Shown here piece by piece: positions 15,297-24,624 of a stretch of 64,000 nucleotides of DNA (position 1 is the first letter of the stretch; each line of letters starts with the position of its first letter). The position numbers and the translations under genes were made by a program. The DNA comes from Desulfobacter sp. GTDB taxonomy: Bacteria; Desulfobacterota; Desulfobacteria; Desulfobacterales; Desulfobacteraceae. Location: assembly GCA_028768525.1 (NCBI GenBank), contig CP054837.1, positions 2,761,001-2,825,000 of the forward strand. The letters run 5' to 3'. The notes under the pieces are model-generated. The model had not been told where the DNA came from. It saw only the letters and a list, made by a program, of their open reading frames with translations, and ran no database searches.

Positions 15297-16890
15297 TTTC
15301 CCCGTTGTACATGGTCATTTCCACCCGGGTCTCAGCCAGTTCATCCGGGTCAATGGCAAAGATATCCCTGTCCAGCACCACCAGATCGGCAAACTTGCCC
15401 GGGGAAAGGGAGCCCAGGGTGCTGCCGCAGCCGGAGACCTGGGCCGGGGTCAGGGTATAGGCGCTCACCGCCTCAGCCAGTGTCAGCCGGTGTTCCGGAT
15501 ACCAGCCCGCCGCCGGGGTGTTGTCCATCCGCTTGCGGGTCACCGCCGAGTAGATGCCGGCAAAGGGGCTGGGATCGGCCACGGGTGCATCGGAACTGAG
15601 CATGAAAGGCAACCCTGTATCCAGAATCGGCCTCAGGGCATAGGCATATTTCCCCCGCTCCCCTGCACACTGGTCAATCATGGAGATATCAAGGCTGAGG
15701 TTATTGGGCTGGCAGGAAGCTGCCAGGCGCTTTAATTGGGCCATTTTTCCAAGGTCCTCAGGCAGGATCATCTGAATATGCTCCAGGCGATGGGGGAGAC
15801 GGCACCGGCTCCGGCCCGCCGCTTCCACCCGGCTGAACATGGCGATCATTTCCCTGCAGGCCCTGTCGCCGATGGCGTGGACCATACAGGAAAGCCCGGC
15901 ACGGTCCGCCTTTTTCACCCCCCGCTCGATCTCTTCCACAGGGGTCAGGGGCATCCCGCACCCGGCATCCAGATAGGGTTCGGTCATCCAGCCGGTACGG
16001 GCCCCCATGCCGCCGTCTGCAAAAAATTTCACCCATCCGATCCTTAAGGAATCATCCCCGAATCCGGTGGTCAGCCCCAAATCACAGGCCTCATCCACAC
16101 GCTCTCCGGGCAGGGAGACAAAGCAGCGCAGCTTGAGCCGCCCGGCCCCGTGGTATTGCTGGAGCATTGACAGAGATTCGGCCCCGTCCTCCCCGCCCAT
16201 GAGCCGGATATCGTGTACCGCAGTGAGCCCCAGGCTGTGGAGGCGGCTTGTGGCCGCAGTCAGATTGTCCATGATCTCGGCTTCGGTCAGCGCAGGCACC
16301 CGGCTGCTGACCAGGTTGGGGGCAAGCTCCTTTAAAATACCCGTGGGCTCGCCTGAACCGTCCCGGTCAATCACTGCCCCTTCCGGCGGAGAAAACGCCT
16401 TATCAATACCCGCCGATGCCAGGGCCATGGAATTGGCCACGGCCAGATGGCAGTCACACCGCCAGATGCATACCGGATGGTCAGGCGCGGCAAGGTCCAG
16501 ATCCCGGCGTGAGGGTATCCGGTTTTCCGGCCAATCCGATTCGTTGAACCCCTGGCCCAGGATCCATGCCCCCGGATCACGTTCCCGGGCCCGTTCCCGG
16601 ATCATGGCAATCAATCCGTCAAAATTTTTAAGGCCCGCCAGTTCAAGGCTGTCAAGATTTTTGGCCCAGTCGAAAAAATGGAAATGGGTATCCCAGAACC
16701 CGGGCAGTACCCGCCGTCCTTCAAGATCAAGGGATACGGTATCCGGTGAGGCCTTGGCAAGGATCTCTTCATCGCCGCCAACGGCTGTGATACGGGAAGC
16801 GCTCACGGCCAGGGCCGTGGCAGAGGGAAACCGGTCATCCAATGTGTGGAGTTTGGCATTGTAGAGTATATATTCCGGAACATCAGGCAT
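15280..16890 (-). CDS. Amidohydrolase, YtcJ-like (amidohydrolase 3 family)
   Basis: 536 residues, cytoplasmic metal-dependent hydrolase. DTHFHFFDW (about 66-74) is the first metal-binding HxH; HAIGDRACREM, HRLEHIQM and SSDAPVADPSPFAGIYSAVTR supply the later ligands typical of this family. Its initiator ATG overlaps the stop region of the upstream proline-racemase-like gene by one base and its end overlaps the activator gene by 17 bases, so the three are translationally coupled. Likely cleaves an amide or cyclic amide of the imported compound; substrate unknown. Confidence 0.88.
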   Translation of the reverse strand: MPDVPEYILYNAKLHTLDDRFPSATALAVSASRITAVGGDEEILAKASPDTVSLDLEGRRVLPGFWDTHFHFFDWAKNLDSLELAGLKNFDGLIAMIRERARERDPGAWILGQGFNESDWPENRIPSRRDLDLAAPDHPVCIWRCDCHLAVANSMALASAGIDKAFSPPEGAVIDRDGSGEPTGILKELAPNLVSSRVPALTEAEIMDNLTAATSRLHSLGLTAVHDIRLMGGEDGAESLSMLQQYHGAGRLKLRCFVSLPGERVDEACDLGLTTGFGDDSLRIGWVKFFADGGMGARTGWMTEPYLDAGCGMPLTPVEEIERGVKKADRAGLSCMVHAIGDRACREMIAMFSRVEAAGRSRCRLPHRLEHIQMILPEDLGKMAQLKRLAASCQPNNLSLDISMIDQCAGERGKYAYALRPILDTGLPFMLSSDAPVADPSPFAGIYSAVTRKRMDNTPAAGWYPEHRLTLAEAVSAYTLTPAQVSGCGSTLGSLSPGKFADLVVLDRDIFAIDPDELAETRVEMTMYNGEIVHGV

Positions 16891-17939
16891 TAGATCAGAT
16901 ATCCTTTTTCAAAGGGGTCGGAAGGTGAGAGGTAAAAATGATGGCGCCCGGTGATCCATGCCCGGCCCTTGATGCGGGTGACATAGGCGGTGGTCCGGCC
17001 GATGTTCGTCTTTTCAACCAGTTCGGCCTCAAAGGCTGTATCCAGGGGGCTCAGATTTTTATAGGGCTGGTGCATGTCTATTTTTTTATAATGGTGGAGC
17101 AGCGCCATTTTAGCGGCCGTCCCCGTGCCGCAGGGTGACCGGTCCATATGGGATTCACCATAGACCACCACCCCCCGGCCCCAGGGATATTCACCATTGC
17201 TGCAGGAGGTGTAGAATTCCGTGACATCCACCGTATTCACATCCGGATTCAGGGGATGGACCACAGAGAGCTGCGCATTGGCCGCATCAATAATCTTCAT
17301 CCCCAGATCAACCAGCCGGGCCTTGTTTTCCATCACCGGAGGGATGCCCAGGCGGTCGCTGTCCACCATGGCAAAAAACCCGCCGGTGCAGACAATATCC
17401 AGGGGAACCTGCCCGAATCCTGAAACATCCACTGTTTCACCGGCGGCATGAACAAAGGAAGGCACCATATTGACGGCCACCCCCGCCACCTGCCCGGCCT
17501 CAACCTCGGCCCGGGCATCCATCACACCGGAAGGGGTGTCCACAAGCACCCGGTTTTCGCCCTCATCCAGGTTTAAAAATCCGGTACTGGCCAGGCTGAC
17601 CACGGCACCGATGGTGGCGTGCCCGCAAAGATAGGGATACCGTCTTGCATCCATGTAAATCAAACCGAATGCCGCATCCGGCGTCACATTCTCCGTCACC
17701 AGGGCCGCCAGGATTTCCCTTGATCCCCGGGGTTCCCGGGTCAGAAGACAGCGGACATGGTCGTGGTGTGCCTTAAAATAGGCCAGCTTCTCCATCATGG
17801 TCCGGCCCGGCGGTTCGCCGATACCGTCCACAATGAGCCGGGTGGCTTCACCTTCGGTATGGGAGTCGATGGTTGTGACAAAAGGAAGGGTTGAATCAAT
17901 TGAACCTGCACCATCCTGGAAAAAACGCATGAGAGTCAT
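16890..17939 (-). CDS. Proline racemase / 4-hydroxyproline 2-epimerase family enzyme
   Basis: 349 residues. Both catalytic cysteines of a racemase or epimerase are present: YLCGHATIG (about residue 100) and RSPCGTGTAA (about 265). A Thr in place of the second Cys would mark the trans-3-hydroxyproline dehydratases, so that activity is unlikely. Substrate may be proline, hydroxyproline or a betaine of these. First gene of the operon with the amidohydrolase and activator; a sigma-70-like promoter lies upstream. Confidence 0.9.
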   Translation of the reverse strand: MTLMRFFQDGAGSIDSTLPFVTTIDSHTEGEATRLIVDGIGEPPGRTMMEKLAYFKAHHDHVRCLLTREPRGSREILAALVTENVTPDAAFGLIYMDARRYPYLCGHATIGAVVSLASTGFLNLDEGENRVLVDTPSGVMDARAEVEAGQVAGVAVNMVPSFVHAAGETVDVSGFGQVPLDIVCTGGFFAMVDSDRLGIPPVMENKARLVDLGMKIIDAANAQLSVVHPLNPDVNTVDVTEFYTSCSNGEYPWGRGVVVYGESHMDRSPCGTGTAAKMALLHHYKKIDMHQPYKNLSPLDTAFEAELVEKTNIGRTTAYVTRIKGRAWITGRHHFYLSPSDPFEKGYLI

Positions 17940-17973
17940 CCTCGGGTTCGTGGTTTATGCCGGTTCCCCCGAG

Positions 17974-18002
17974 TGTTAGCACCAATGTACGGATAGGATC
18001 AA
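17974..18002 (-). promoter_or_regulatory. Sigma-70-type promoter for the epimerase operon
   Basis: Minus strand TTGATC (18002-17997), 17-base spacer, CTAACA (17979-17974), about 35 bases upstream of the epimerase ATG at 17939. Reasonable match, no experimental support. Confidence 0.45.
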
Positions 18003-18072
18003 GTTTTTTTATCTGTGTTGGCCGGGTATGTCTCGCATTCATACGATCCGGTGCATAAGACTGAGGCAGGCA

Positions 18073-19431
18073 TTAAAAGGCATGGGCCGACTCTTTGATC
18101 GTTGGGGCCACCTTCTCCCCGATGGTGACCACCACCTCGGGGGTCAGGCCGAGATGAACGATGGCGCTAAGGGCCGCAATCCGTTCCACCATGGCCTTGC
18201 GGCCACAGGTCTCATCCCCAGAATAGGCCTCGCCTGCACCCGTTTCTTTCCCCTGTTTGGCAGAGGTGTCCCCATCAGTGACCCCCCCGAAGCCCAGCGC
18301 TTGGGCCAAATGGTCTGCCAGGCTGATGACCAGCAATTCGGGTTCCGTATCTTTTTCATACTGGTTCCAGTGGTGGAATTCGGCCATCTGTACAAAGGAC
18401 TGGGGGAACCGCATTTTTTTGATCAGAACGGCCCCGAAGGTGGTGTGGATTTCATGGATGGCCAGCTGGATCTCCTTTTGGGCGATGGAATTATCAGGAT
18501 GCATATCAACAAAGGCCTTCATGAGCAGCATTTTGCCGATATCGTGGACAATTCCCATGAGAAACAGATTTTCTGTTTTTTCGATGCCCGCCGCCTCCCC
18601 CAGGTGTTTGGACAGGGTGGCCACAGCGAATGAATGAAGCCATAGCCGGTCCAATTCCCTTTTCAAAGACTCATTATCCGAATCAAAGAGATTTTTGGCC
18701 GCCACTGCCGTCACCACGGTTCGGGTGGTTTTCAGGCCCAGCCTGACCAGGGCCCCGTTCAGGCTCGCCACCGTATCCATGCCCTTGTACAGGGGGGAGT
18801 TGGCAATTGAGATCAACTTTGTGGAAATCACGATATCCTTTTCCACTATCTTACCCAGGGCATCTATGGACGGTGCCTCACCGGCAATAAGCGTTTCCAC
18901 CTCCTGTACAATATTGGGGAACACGGGCAGGGCAATCTTTCCCGCATAAAACCGGTTAATGATATCGGCCACGGCTGCGGTATGGGAGACCTCTTTCTCC
19001 TCGGCTTTCAATGCTTTCTTTGTATCAAACCCCATTTTACCCAGATTCTGGAGCAGCTGCACCCGGCTTACCGGTTTGGTCAGATAGCCGCTGCACCCCA
19101 GCTTGATGCAGGCCTTTATGGTATTCATATTCATCCGTGCCGTGACCACGAGGACCCGGACCCGGTCGGACTTATGCACCTTGTCCTTTATCTCCTGACG
19201 CCGGATGTGCTTAAGCATCTGGGGACCGTCCATACCCGGCATGGAGACATCCAGGGTAATGATGTCAAAGGCCTCCCCCTTGGCGGCCGCCGCTTTCATT
19301 TCCGACAGAGCCTTTCTGGAATTGTCCACGGCCACGCAGGTGCCCAGGGCTTTCATTTTTGACATCAGGATTTTCCTGGAAATTTTTTCATCATCCACGA
19401 TGAGTATCTTCATCTGATTGTCCTCAATCAT
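18073..19431 (-). CDS. Response regulator with HDOD domain
   Basis: 452 residues. Receiver domain at about 7-135 with the acidic pocket VDDEK, phosphoacceptor Asp in LDVSMPGMDG, and conserved Lys in YLTKPV. HDOD domain from about 170 (LPVFPNIVQEVETLI) to about 380 with HDIGKMLLM-like helix remnants; HDOD proteins lack the metal HD pair of true phosphohydrolases and act as signalling adaptors. The ATG overlaps the end of the PEP-synthase-like gene by 8 bases, so it is coupled to it. Output is unknown. Confidence 0.9.
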   Translation of the reverse strand: MIEDNQMKILIVDDEKISRKILMSKMKALGTCVAVDNSRKALSEMKAAAAKGEAFDIITLDVSMPGMDGPQMLKHIRRQEIKDKVHKSDRVRVLVVTARMNMNTIKACIKLGCSGYLTKPVSRVQLLQNLGKMGFDTKKALKAEEKEVSHTAAVADIINRFYAGKIALPVFPNIVQEVETLIAGEAPSIDALGKIVEKDIVISTKLISIANSPLYKGMDTVASLNGALVRLGLKTTRTVVTAVAAKNLFDSDNESLKRELDRLWLHSFAVATLSKHLGEAAGIEKTENLFLMGIVHDIGKMLLMKAFVDMHPDNSIAQKEIQLAIHEIHTTFGAVLIKKMRFPQSFVQMAEFHHWNQYEKDTEPELLVISLADHLAQALGFGGVTDGDTSAKQGKETGAGEAYSGDETCGRKAMVERIAALSAIVHLGLTPEVVVTIGEKVAPTIKESAHAF

Positions 19432-22400
19432 CTATTACCGGGATATCGGCCATCACATCCTCCCGGTCCCCGGTTCTCTCCGGCAGCATCACGGCCTGGG
19501 CGGTTTTGCCGTCCACCAGGATTTTAATGGGGCTGTCGAAATGGATATGCTTCAGATACCGGGTCTGGGTGGTGCATTCCTGGCAGGAAAAAAATCCGTA
19601 ATCGATAAAATCCTCCCCACGGTCCCTCACCGTCATATAGGAAATACCCAGGGAGGTAATATTCTGAAAAAAATGGGAGCCCTGGGAGGGATCGGCCTTG
19701 ATGCTTTCGATGGTGGTCTCCACCATCACCCCCACATTGGAGATATCGTTCCAGACCACGGGGATGCCCAGCCACCGGTCGGATGAGCCCCAGCGCCCCG
19801 GGCCGATGAGCACGTATTTTTTGCCAGAAATATTGAAACCGGCATTGATCTTATTAATTTCGCCTGCAATGTCCACGGTCTTCCCCGGATCAAACCGGTC
19901 TGGATCCACATAGACCAGGTCATGGATATCTTTGTATTCGCCGTTGCCCAGGGAAAGGGTGGAATAGCAGAAGGCCTGCGTGATCTCTGCCTTTGTGATT
20001 TTCACCCTCAGGTTCTGGGCGTACCGTCCCATGGGCCGGATCTGAAGCAGGGAAAATTCCGGCCGCCGTTGGCCGTCCAGGGACAGATTCACGGCAAACT
20101 CCACTTCCACGGAGGCTCCCATCCACCGGGACCCCATGGCCGTCACCTCCCCAAGAATATCAGCCAGGGGAAAGGTCCCGTATTTAAGCACATTGGCAAA
20201 GGTCAGCACGGGAAACCCCTTGTCCGACCAGGCATCCCTGATCCGGTTATCCTGCATATGGAAGGTGGAGGCCAGGGAACGGACCACGGGATGGTCCTTG
20301 GCATCCATGAAGTCCAGCCGGGCCAGGGTCGGATCTTCATTGGATCCCACAAACTTTTCATGGGCCGGAAACTCATCGAGCTTCAGGGCATAAAAATGCT
20401 TTTGGGAATTTTCCAGAATATCCTCCACAATGGAAAACTGGGGCAGGAACTGGGGGTATTTCGGACAGACCCTCAGGGTCTTCTCCCCCTCCATAACGAT
20501 TTTACCCAGCCCCATGGCAATATGGGAAATTCCGTCCTCGGCTTTAAGGTGGCCGATGGGATAAAAATTATAGGACTGGGCCACCCCGGAAATGGCCGGA
20601 TAAAAATAATTTTTGTGCTTGATGCCCGTGAGCTGCTGGAGCACCACGGCCATCTCCTCATCCTCAATCCTATGCATGGTGCTCCGGGCATAGGACCGGG
20701 GCGCCTTCATGTATGTGGAGGCATAAACCAGCTTCACGGCCATAATCAGCCGCTCCAGACGCCGCTCCGGGCTGGGGTCTGTATTGGGAAGCATATAGGT
20801 ATTGTAAAGTCCGGCAAAGGGCTGGTAATGGGCATCTTCAAACAGGGAGGAGGACCGCACCGCAATGGGATAGCGGACATTGCGGATGTACGCAAAAAGG
20901 TTATTTCTGAGCAGTTCCGGCAATTGGGCGCAAAGGAACTGGGTGGCCACCTCATGGTCTTCCATCTCCTCTTTGGCCTCCAGAAGCCGGGCCAGGTTGT
21001 TTTTCTCTATAAACTCCTTGAACCCGTCCGTCGCAATGACAAAGGTCTGGGGAATGGTAATATCCACGTCCGGGAACCGCCGGGCCAGGGAGGGGTCCCT
21101 CCTGAGCTGGTGGGCCATGAAAGCCAGTCCCCTGGCCTTCCCCCCCAGGGATCCGGTGCCGATTTTCATAAAATTGGTATGGGGGTCGAATTTATCGGAA
21201 TCAAAATCGATGACACGGCCCTGCCGGGTGTCCCTGCGCCGGGCCCGGATGCTGTCCATGAGAAACCGCTTCAATTCTGCGGCATCACTGAAATCGTCAA
21301 TGGTATAGGGTTTAAGGCCCAGGGCAAAATCAATCTCATTGCGTGCCATCAGCCATCTTGAAAAATCATTTCTACGGGCATGGCTGAGAACGGATTCGTC
21401 CGGGATTTCCATGAGCAGTTTTTCCACGGCCCGAAGATCCGAGGCTCTGGCGATTTCTTCGCCGTCGGGCATACGGAAAATAAAGGCGCCGAACCCCAGG
21501 CTGGTCACAAAAAAACTTTTGATCTGGTCATGGAGATTATTGGAATTCTTGTTGATAAAAGTGGCGGGAATGGATTTTACCAGCTCCCGGTTTTTCTCTT
21601 CCGTACTGAGGATCAGCACGGGCAGGTCCGGAATTTCCGATTTGATCCGGGTCAAAAGCTTCTGGCCGGCATTGGGATCCTCGGCGCATCCTTTTGGGTA
21701 GCGCATATCGGAGAATACCGAAAGCACATAGGGCTTGTACCTTTCGTAGAGGGCAAGGGCCTGTTCATAGTTATGGGCCACCAGGACCTTTGGCCGGCCC
21801 CGCATTTTCATAAGCCGGTGCTCCTCATTGATGGATTCGTCCATCACCGACTGGGTCTGAAGCACGATCTGCTTATACAGCAGGGGCAGAAAAGAAGAGT
21901 AATGGTAGGGGGAATCCTCCACCATGATGATCACCCTGACCTTTGCACGTTCCGTGTCATAGGCCACATTCATCTCGTCTTCGAAATTTTTGATGATGGC
22001 CAGCAGCAGGTCGGCATTCCCGCCCCAGATATAGGTACGGTCCACGGCGGAGTCCGGGCCGGCGCAGGCATACTGGTTTACATCGCTGGTGTTGTGAAGC
22101 AGCAGATAAAAAGGCAGGTCCGAATATCTTTTTTTAACAGTTTCCCCGAAGGTATAGACATCCATTCCCGCCAGGCTGGGCATGGCCAGAATCAAATCAA
22201 AATTTTTCTTCTCAAGCCGTTCAAAGGCGTCTTTGGCCGAAGAAACCCAGGACAGACGGGGGGGTTTAGACAGGTTCAGCCCTTTGTATTCGTTGATGAT
22301 TCTAGTGGAGAGTCTTCCTTCTTCCTCCATGATAAACGCATCGTAGGGGCTGGCCACAAGCAGGATATTCTCCACCTTGTTGGCCATGAGTTCGTGATAC

Positions 22401-22468
22401 ATCTTGATGGACGGTGCATCTGCGATGGTTTCTTCTAATTTCATGGATTGCCCCGGGCTTTGGGTCAT
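19424..22468 (-). CDS. PEP-synthase-like ATP-grasp protein with N-terminal receiver domains
   Basis: 1014 residues. Region about 30-150 looks like a degenerate receiver. Region about 178-325 is a second receiver-like fold with VEDS, VFSDMRYPKG (phosphoacceptor Asp), LSTEE and a Lys in INKNS. Residues about 430-760 match the ATP-grasp (PPDK/PEP synthase N-terminal) domain: GSLGGKARGLAFM, PQTFVIATDGF, YPIAVRSSSLFEDAHYQPFAGLYNTY. The swivelling phosphohistidine domain and the C-terminal PEP-binding barrel are absent, so this is not a working PEP synthase. Likely a signalling kinase-like protein paired with the REC-HDOD gene that follows. Confidence 0.8.
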   Translation of the reverse strand: MTQSPGQSMKLEETIADAPSIKMYHELMANKVENILLVASPYDAFIMEEEGRLSTRIINEYKGLNLSKPPRLSWVSSAKDAFERLEKKNFDLILAMPSLAGMDVYTFGETVKKRYSDLPFYLLLHNTSDVNQYACAGPDSAVDRTYIWGGNADLLLAIIKNFEDEMNVAYDTERAKVRVIIMVEDSPYHYSSFLPLLYKQIVLQTQSVMDESINEEHRLMKMRGRPKVLVAHNYEQALALYERYKPYVLSVFSDMRYPKGCAEDPNAGQKLLTRIKSEIPDLPVLILSTEEKNRELVKSIPATFINKNSNNLHDQIKSFFVTSLGFGAFIFRMPDGEEIARASDLRAVEKLLMEIPDESVLSHARRNDFSRWLMARNEIDFALGLKPYTIDDFSDAAELKRFLMDSIRARRRDTRQGRVIDFDSDKFDPHTNFMKIGTGSLGGKARGLAFMAHQLRRDPSLARRFPDVDITIPQTFVIATDGFKEFIEKNNLARLLEAKEEMEDHEVATQFLCAQLPELLRNNLFAYIRNVRYPIAVRSSSLFEDAHYQPFAGLYNTYMLPNTDPSPERRLERLIMAVKLVYASTYMKAPRSYARSTMHRIEDEEMAVVLQQLTGIKHKNYFYPAISGVAQSYNFYPIGHLKAEDGISHIAMGLGKIVMEGEKTLRVCPKYPQFLPQFSIVEDILENSQKHFYALKLDEFPAHEKFVGSNEDPTLARLDFMDAKDHPVVRSLASTFHMQDNRIRDAWSDKGFPVLTFANVLKYGTFPLADILGEVTAMGSRWMGASVEVEFAVNLSLDGQRRPEFSLLQIRPMGRYAQNLRVKITKAEITQAFCYSTLSLGNGEYKDIHDLVYVDPDRFDPGKTVDIAGEINKINAGFNISGKKYVLIGPGRWGSSDRWLGIPVVWNDISNVGVMVETTIESIKADPSQGSHFFQNITSLGISYMTVRDRGEDFIDYGFFSCQECTTQTRYLKHIHFDSPIKILVDGKTAQAVMLPERTGDREDVMADIPVIDD

Positions 22469-22619
22469 CGTGGTTATTCAATATAACCGGATTTTCCCGG
22501 CCGTGTCAAACCCGCAGGCGGTCACAAATTCAACGGCACAGAAGGAAGAAAAACACCTGATCGCCCTCCCCGCCCGGCAACCTGAACTCAATGCGCCAGT
22601 ACAGAATTTTTCTGTTTTT

Positions 22620-23102
22620 TTAATTTTTTCGGAAACGTCTCGATAAAAGGAACAGACTCAAAATCACCATTGCAATTCCGCTTAAGGGCCGGCCGATATA
22701 TTCAAGGTGCAGTCCCGGGGCCAGCATTGCCTCCTGGGGTTTCTCCGGATTCACATAAACCTCCACGGCCTTTTTTTTGGGAAACTTATTGAGCCACTTT
22801 TCAGCGCCTTCACGGCTGCCGTTATAATCATATCCCGGATATAATAGTTTACCATTGAACGAATAACGGTTGACGCGATAACTGAAGTGAAATTCCACCC
22901 GATACCCACTCTTTGAACGCTCCCCGGCCGGACGAAAATTGTTGATATGGGCATAGGTAATTTTCCCCGGGTGTTTATCCCAGGTCAGGGCAAGGATGCC
23001 TTTCCATCCCTGCGACATCCCCACAGTTACAAGCAGTATGCCGCCGATTAAAAAAATAATCGATATGACAATCTCTATCCACTTGTCTCTTACCATATCC
23101 AA
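22620..23102 (-). CDS. DUF3592 family membrane protein
   Basis: 160 residues with hydrophobic segments at about 10-32 and 135-155 and a soluble beta-rich domain between them (GKITYAHINNF...YRVEFHFSYRVNRYSFNG...VEVYVNPEKPQEAMLAPG), the pattern of the DUF3592 family. Function unknown. Stands alone between the signalling pair and the methyltransferase gene. Confidence 0.75.
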   Translation of the reverse strand: MDMVRDKWIEIVISIIFLIGGILLVTVGMSQGWKGILALTWDKHPGKITYAHINNFRPAGERSKSGYRVEFHFSYRVNRYSFNGKLLYPGYDYNGSREGAEKWLNKFPKKKAVEVYVNPEKPQEAMLAPGLHLEYIGRPLSGIAMVILSLFLLSRRFRKN

Positions 23103-23149
23103 GGGTTCCTGAATGTCTGAAAAAATTACGCCAGCCGCTATGGGGGGCT

Positions 23150-23320
23150 TCAGTCCATGCCCATCTCTTTTTCCACTTCGGCAATCCGCCGGAGCAGGGC
23201 ATTCTTCTCTTCAGGAGCCAGATCCGGCCGGGACAGCTGTTTTTGCAGGCCCAGCAGGATCATTTCGGCACGGTAATCGTTGCAGGTGTAATTTGAGGTC
23301 TTTGCTCCGGGATCTTCCAT
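23150..23320 (-). CDS. Small conserved-looking protein, 56 residues
   Basis: Begins MEDPGAKTSNYTCNDYRAEM and ends VEKEMGMD. Mostly helical and charged (LGLQKQLSRPDLAPEEKNALLRRIAEVEKEMGM), no membrane segment. It is only 24 bases downstream of the THUMP methyltransferase stop on the same strand, so it is likely the second gene of that transcript. No known family; helical hairpin proteins of this kind occur beside RNA-modifying genes but the link is inference. Confidence 0.6.
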   Translation of the reverse strand: MEDPGAKTSNYTCNDYRAEMILLGLQKQLSRPDLAPEEKNALLRRIAEVEKEMGMD

Positions 23321-23344
23321 CTCAGCTCCGTATTTTCAATGGGA

Positions 23345-24550
23345 TCAATACAGGTCGTACTTAACCAGCTTGCCCTCAAGTCCGCCGATTTTCAAAGGCC
23401 GTTTCCAGGAAGGGGCCAGGGGGACTTTTTTGATGAACTTGGGGTCTCCGAAGTAGACATAGGCGGTGCAGCCCCTGCACTTTTCTTTGAAGAAGGTACC
23501 CAGGTCCTTGTAGAATTGATTCATATCCAGGTCCTTGCCCATGCGGATGCCGTAGGGGGGATTGGTGACGATGACGGCATCTTCAATGGGATCCAGTTCC
23601 CGGAAATCGGACAGCCAGATGGGAATATCCCCGCCGAAATGCATTCCCATGAGGTTGGTCTGAACGGCTTCCACGGACTTTTCGGAGATATCGCTCCCCT
23701 GGATCAGGTCCCGGGGCAGGGGCCGGATATTCTCCTCAGCCGCATCTTTGACCCGTTTCCATTCCCGGGCGCTGAAATCCGGCAGCCTTTCCATCCCGAA
23801 TTTTTCCCTGAAAACCTGGGCCGGAATCCGGCAGTAATGCATCAGGGCTTCGCAGAGCAGGGTGCCTGAACCGCACATGGGATCGTACAGGGGCCGTTCC
23901 CCGTTCCACCCGCTGAGCCGGATGACGGCCGCGGCAACGGTTTCCTGCATGGGAGCGGATACAGAGGCTTCACGGTATCCCCGTTTGTGCAGAGGCCCGC
24001 CGGAGACATCCACGGAAATGGTTGCCCGGTCCCTGTGGATATGGACGTTGAAAGTGATCCAGGGATCCTCGGCATTCACCGAAGGCCGCCTATTGGTCCG
24101 GTCCCGAAAATAATCGGCAATGGCATCCTTGACCCGCAGCCCTGCAAAATTGGAGTGGGTAATCTCGGATTCCGAGACATTGGCCGTGATGGAAAACGTC
24201 TTTTTGGGGGTAAGGAACTCTTCCCACCGGATCTTTTTGGCGGCCTTGTACAGCTCATCCTTGTCTTTGCACTCAAACTCAGCCAATGGTGCCAGCACCC
24301 GTGAAATCAACCGGGCCTGGTAGACGATTTTATAGAACACCGCCCTGTCCGCTTTAAACCAGATCCCCCGGAACACCGGTTTGAGAGCCGTTGCCCCCAA
24401 CTCTTCCAATTCCTTTAAGGCAAGTTCCTTGACACTCTCCGCCACCTGGGCGAAATACCGGGATTCCCGCTCATAGATATATTCAAGCTTGGCCAGCTTG
24501 CGGGTCTTCCCTCTTCCCTTCTGAAGGATCGCTCTTTTTTCTATATTCAC
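23345..24550 (-). CDS. THUMP-domain RNA methyltransferase (RlmL N-terminal type)
   Basis: 401 residues. THUMP region at about 60-160, then a Rossmann methyltransferase with DPMCGSGTLLCEA (SAM binding, about 222-234) and the catalytic TNPPYGIRMG motif near 330, typical of N2-guanine RNA methyltransferases. Length and architecture match the YcbY/RlmL N-terminal half, which makes m2G2445 in 23S rRNA in E. coli; the same target here is likely but unproven. Confidence 0.88.
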   Translation of the reverse strand: MNIEKRAILQKGRGKTRKLAKLEYIYERESRYFAQVAESVKELALKELEELGATALKPVFRGIWFKADRAVFYKIVYQARLISRVLAPLAEFECKDKDELYKAAKKIRWEEFLTPKKTFSITANVSESEITHSNFAGLRVKDAIADYFRDRTNRRPSVNAEDPWITFNVHIHRDRATISVDVSGGPLHKRGYREASVSAPMQETVAAAVIRLSGWNGERPLYDPMCGSGTLLCEALMHYCRIPAQVFREKFGMERLPDFSAREWKRVKDAAEENIRPLPRDLIQGSDISEKSVEAVQTNLMGMHFGGDIPIWLSDFRELDPIEDAVIVTNPPYGIRMGKDLDMNQFYKDLGTFFKEKCRGCTAYVYFGDPKFIKKVPLAPSWKRPLKIGGLEGKLVKYDLY

Positions 24551-24600
24551 TGTTCTTCCTTGATTTCGTATATTTTTGTAACCGTCTTTTATACCAGGAT

Positions 24601-24624
24601 TTTAACCATTTTAAAATGGTTAAA
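24601..24624 (-). terminator. AT-rich palindrome at the end of the presenilin-like gene
   Basis: Perfect palindrome with arms TTTAACCATTTT / AAAATGGTTAAA that overlaps the stop codon. In minus direction it could act as a weak terminator; it lacks GC and a long T tract, so confidence is moderate. Confidence 0.45.

Noticed and set aside
19922..21361. Plus-strand frame of about 480 codons inside the PEP-synthase-like gene
   Set aside because: Shadow of the minus-strand coding sequence; low-complexity Gly/His-rich translation and no ribosome site.
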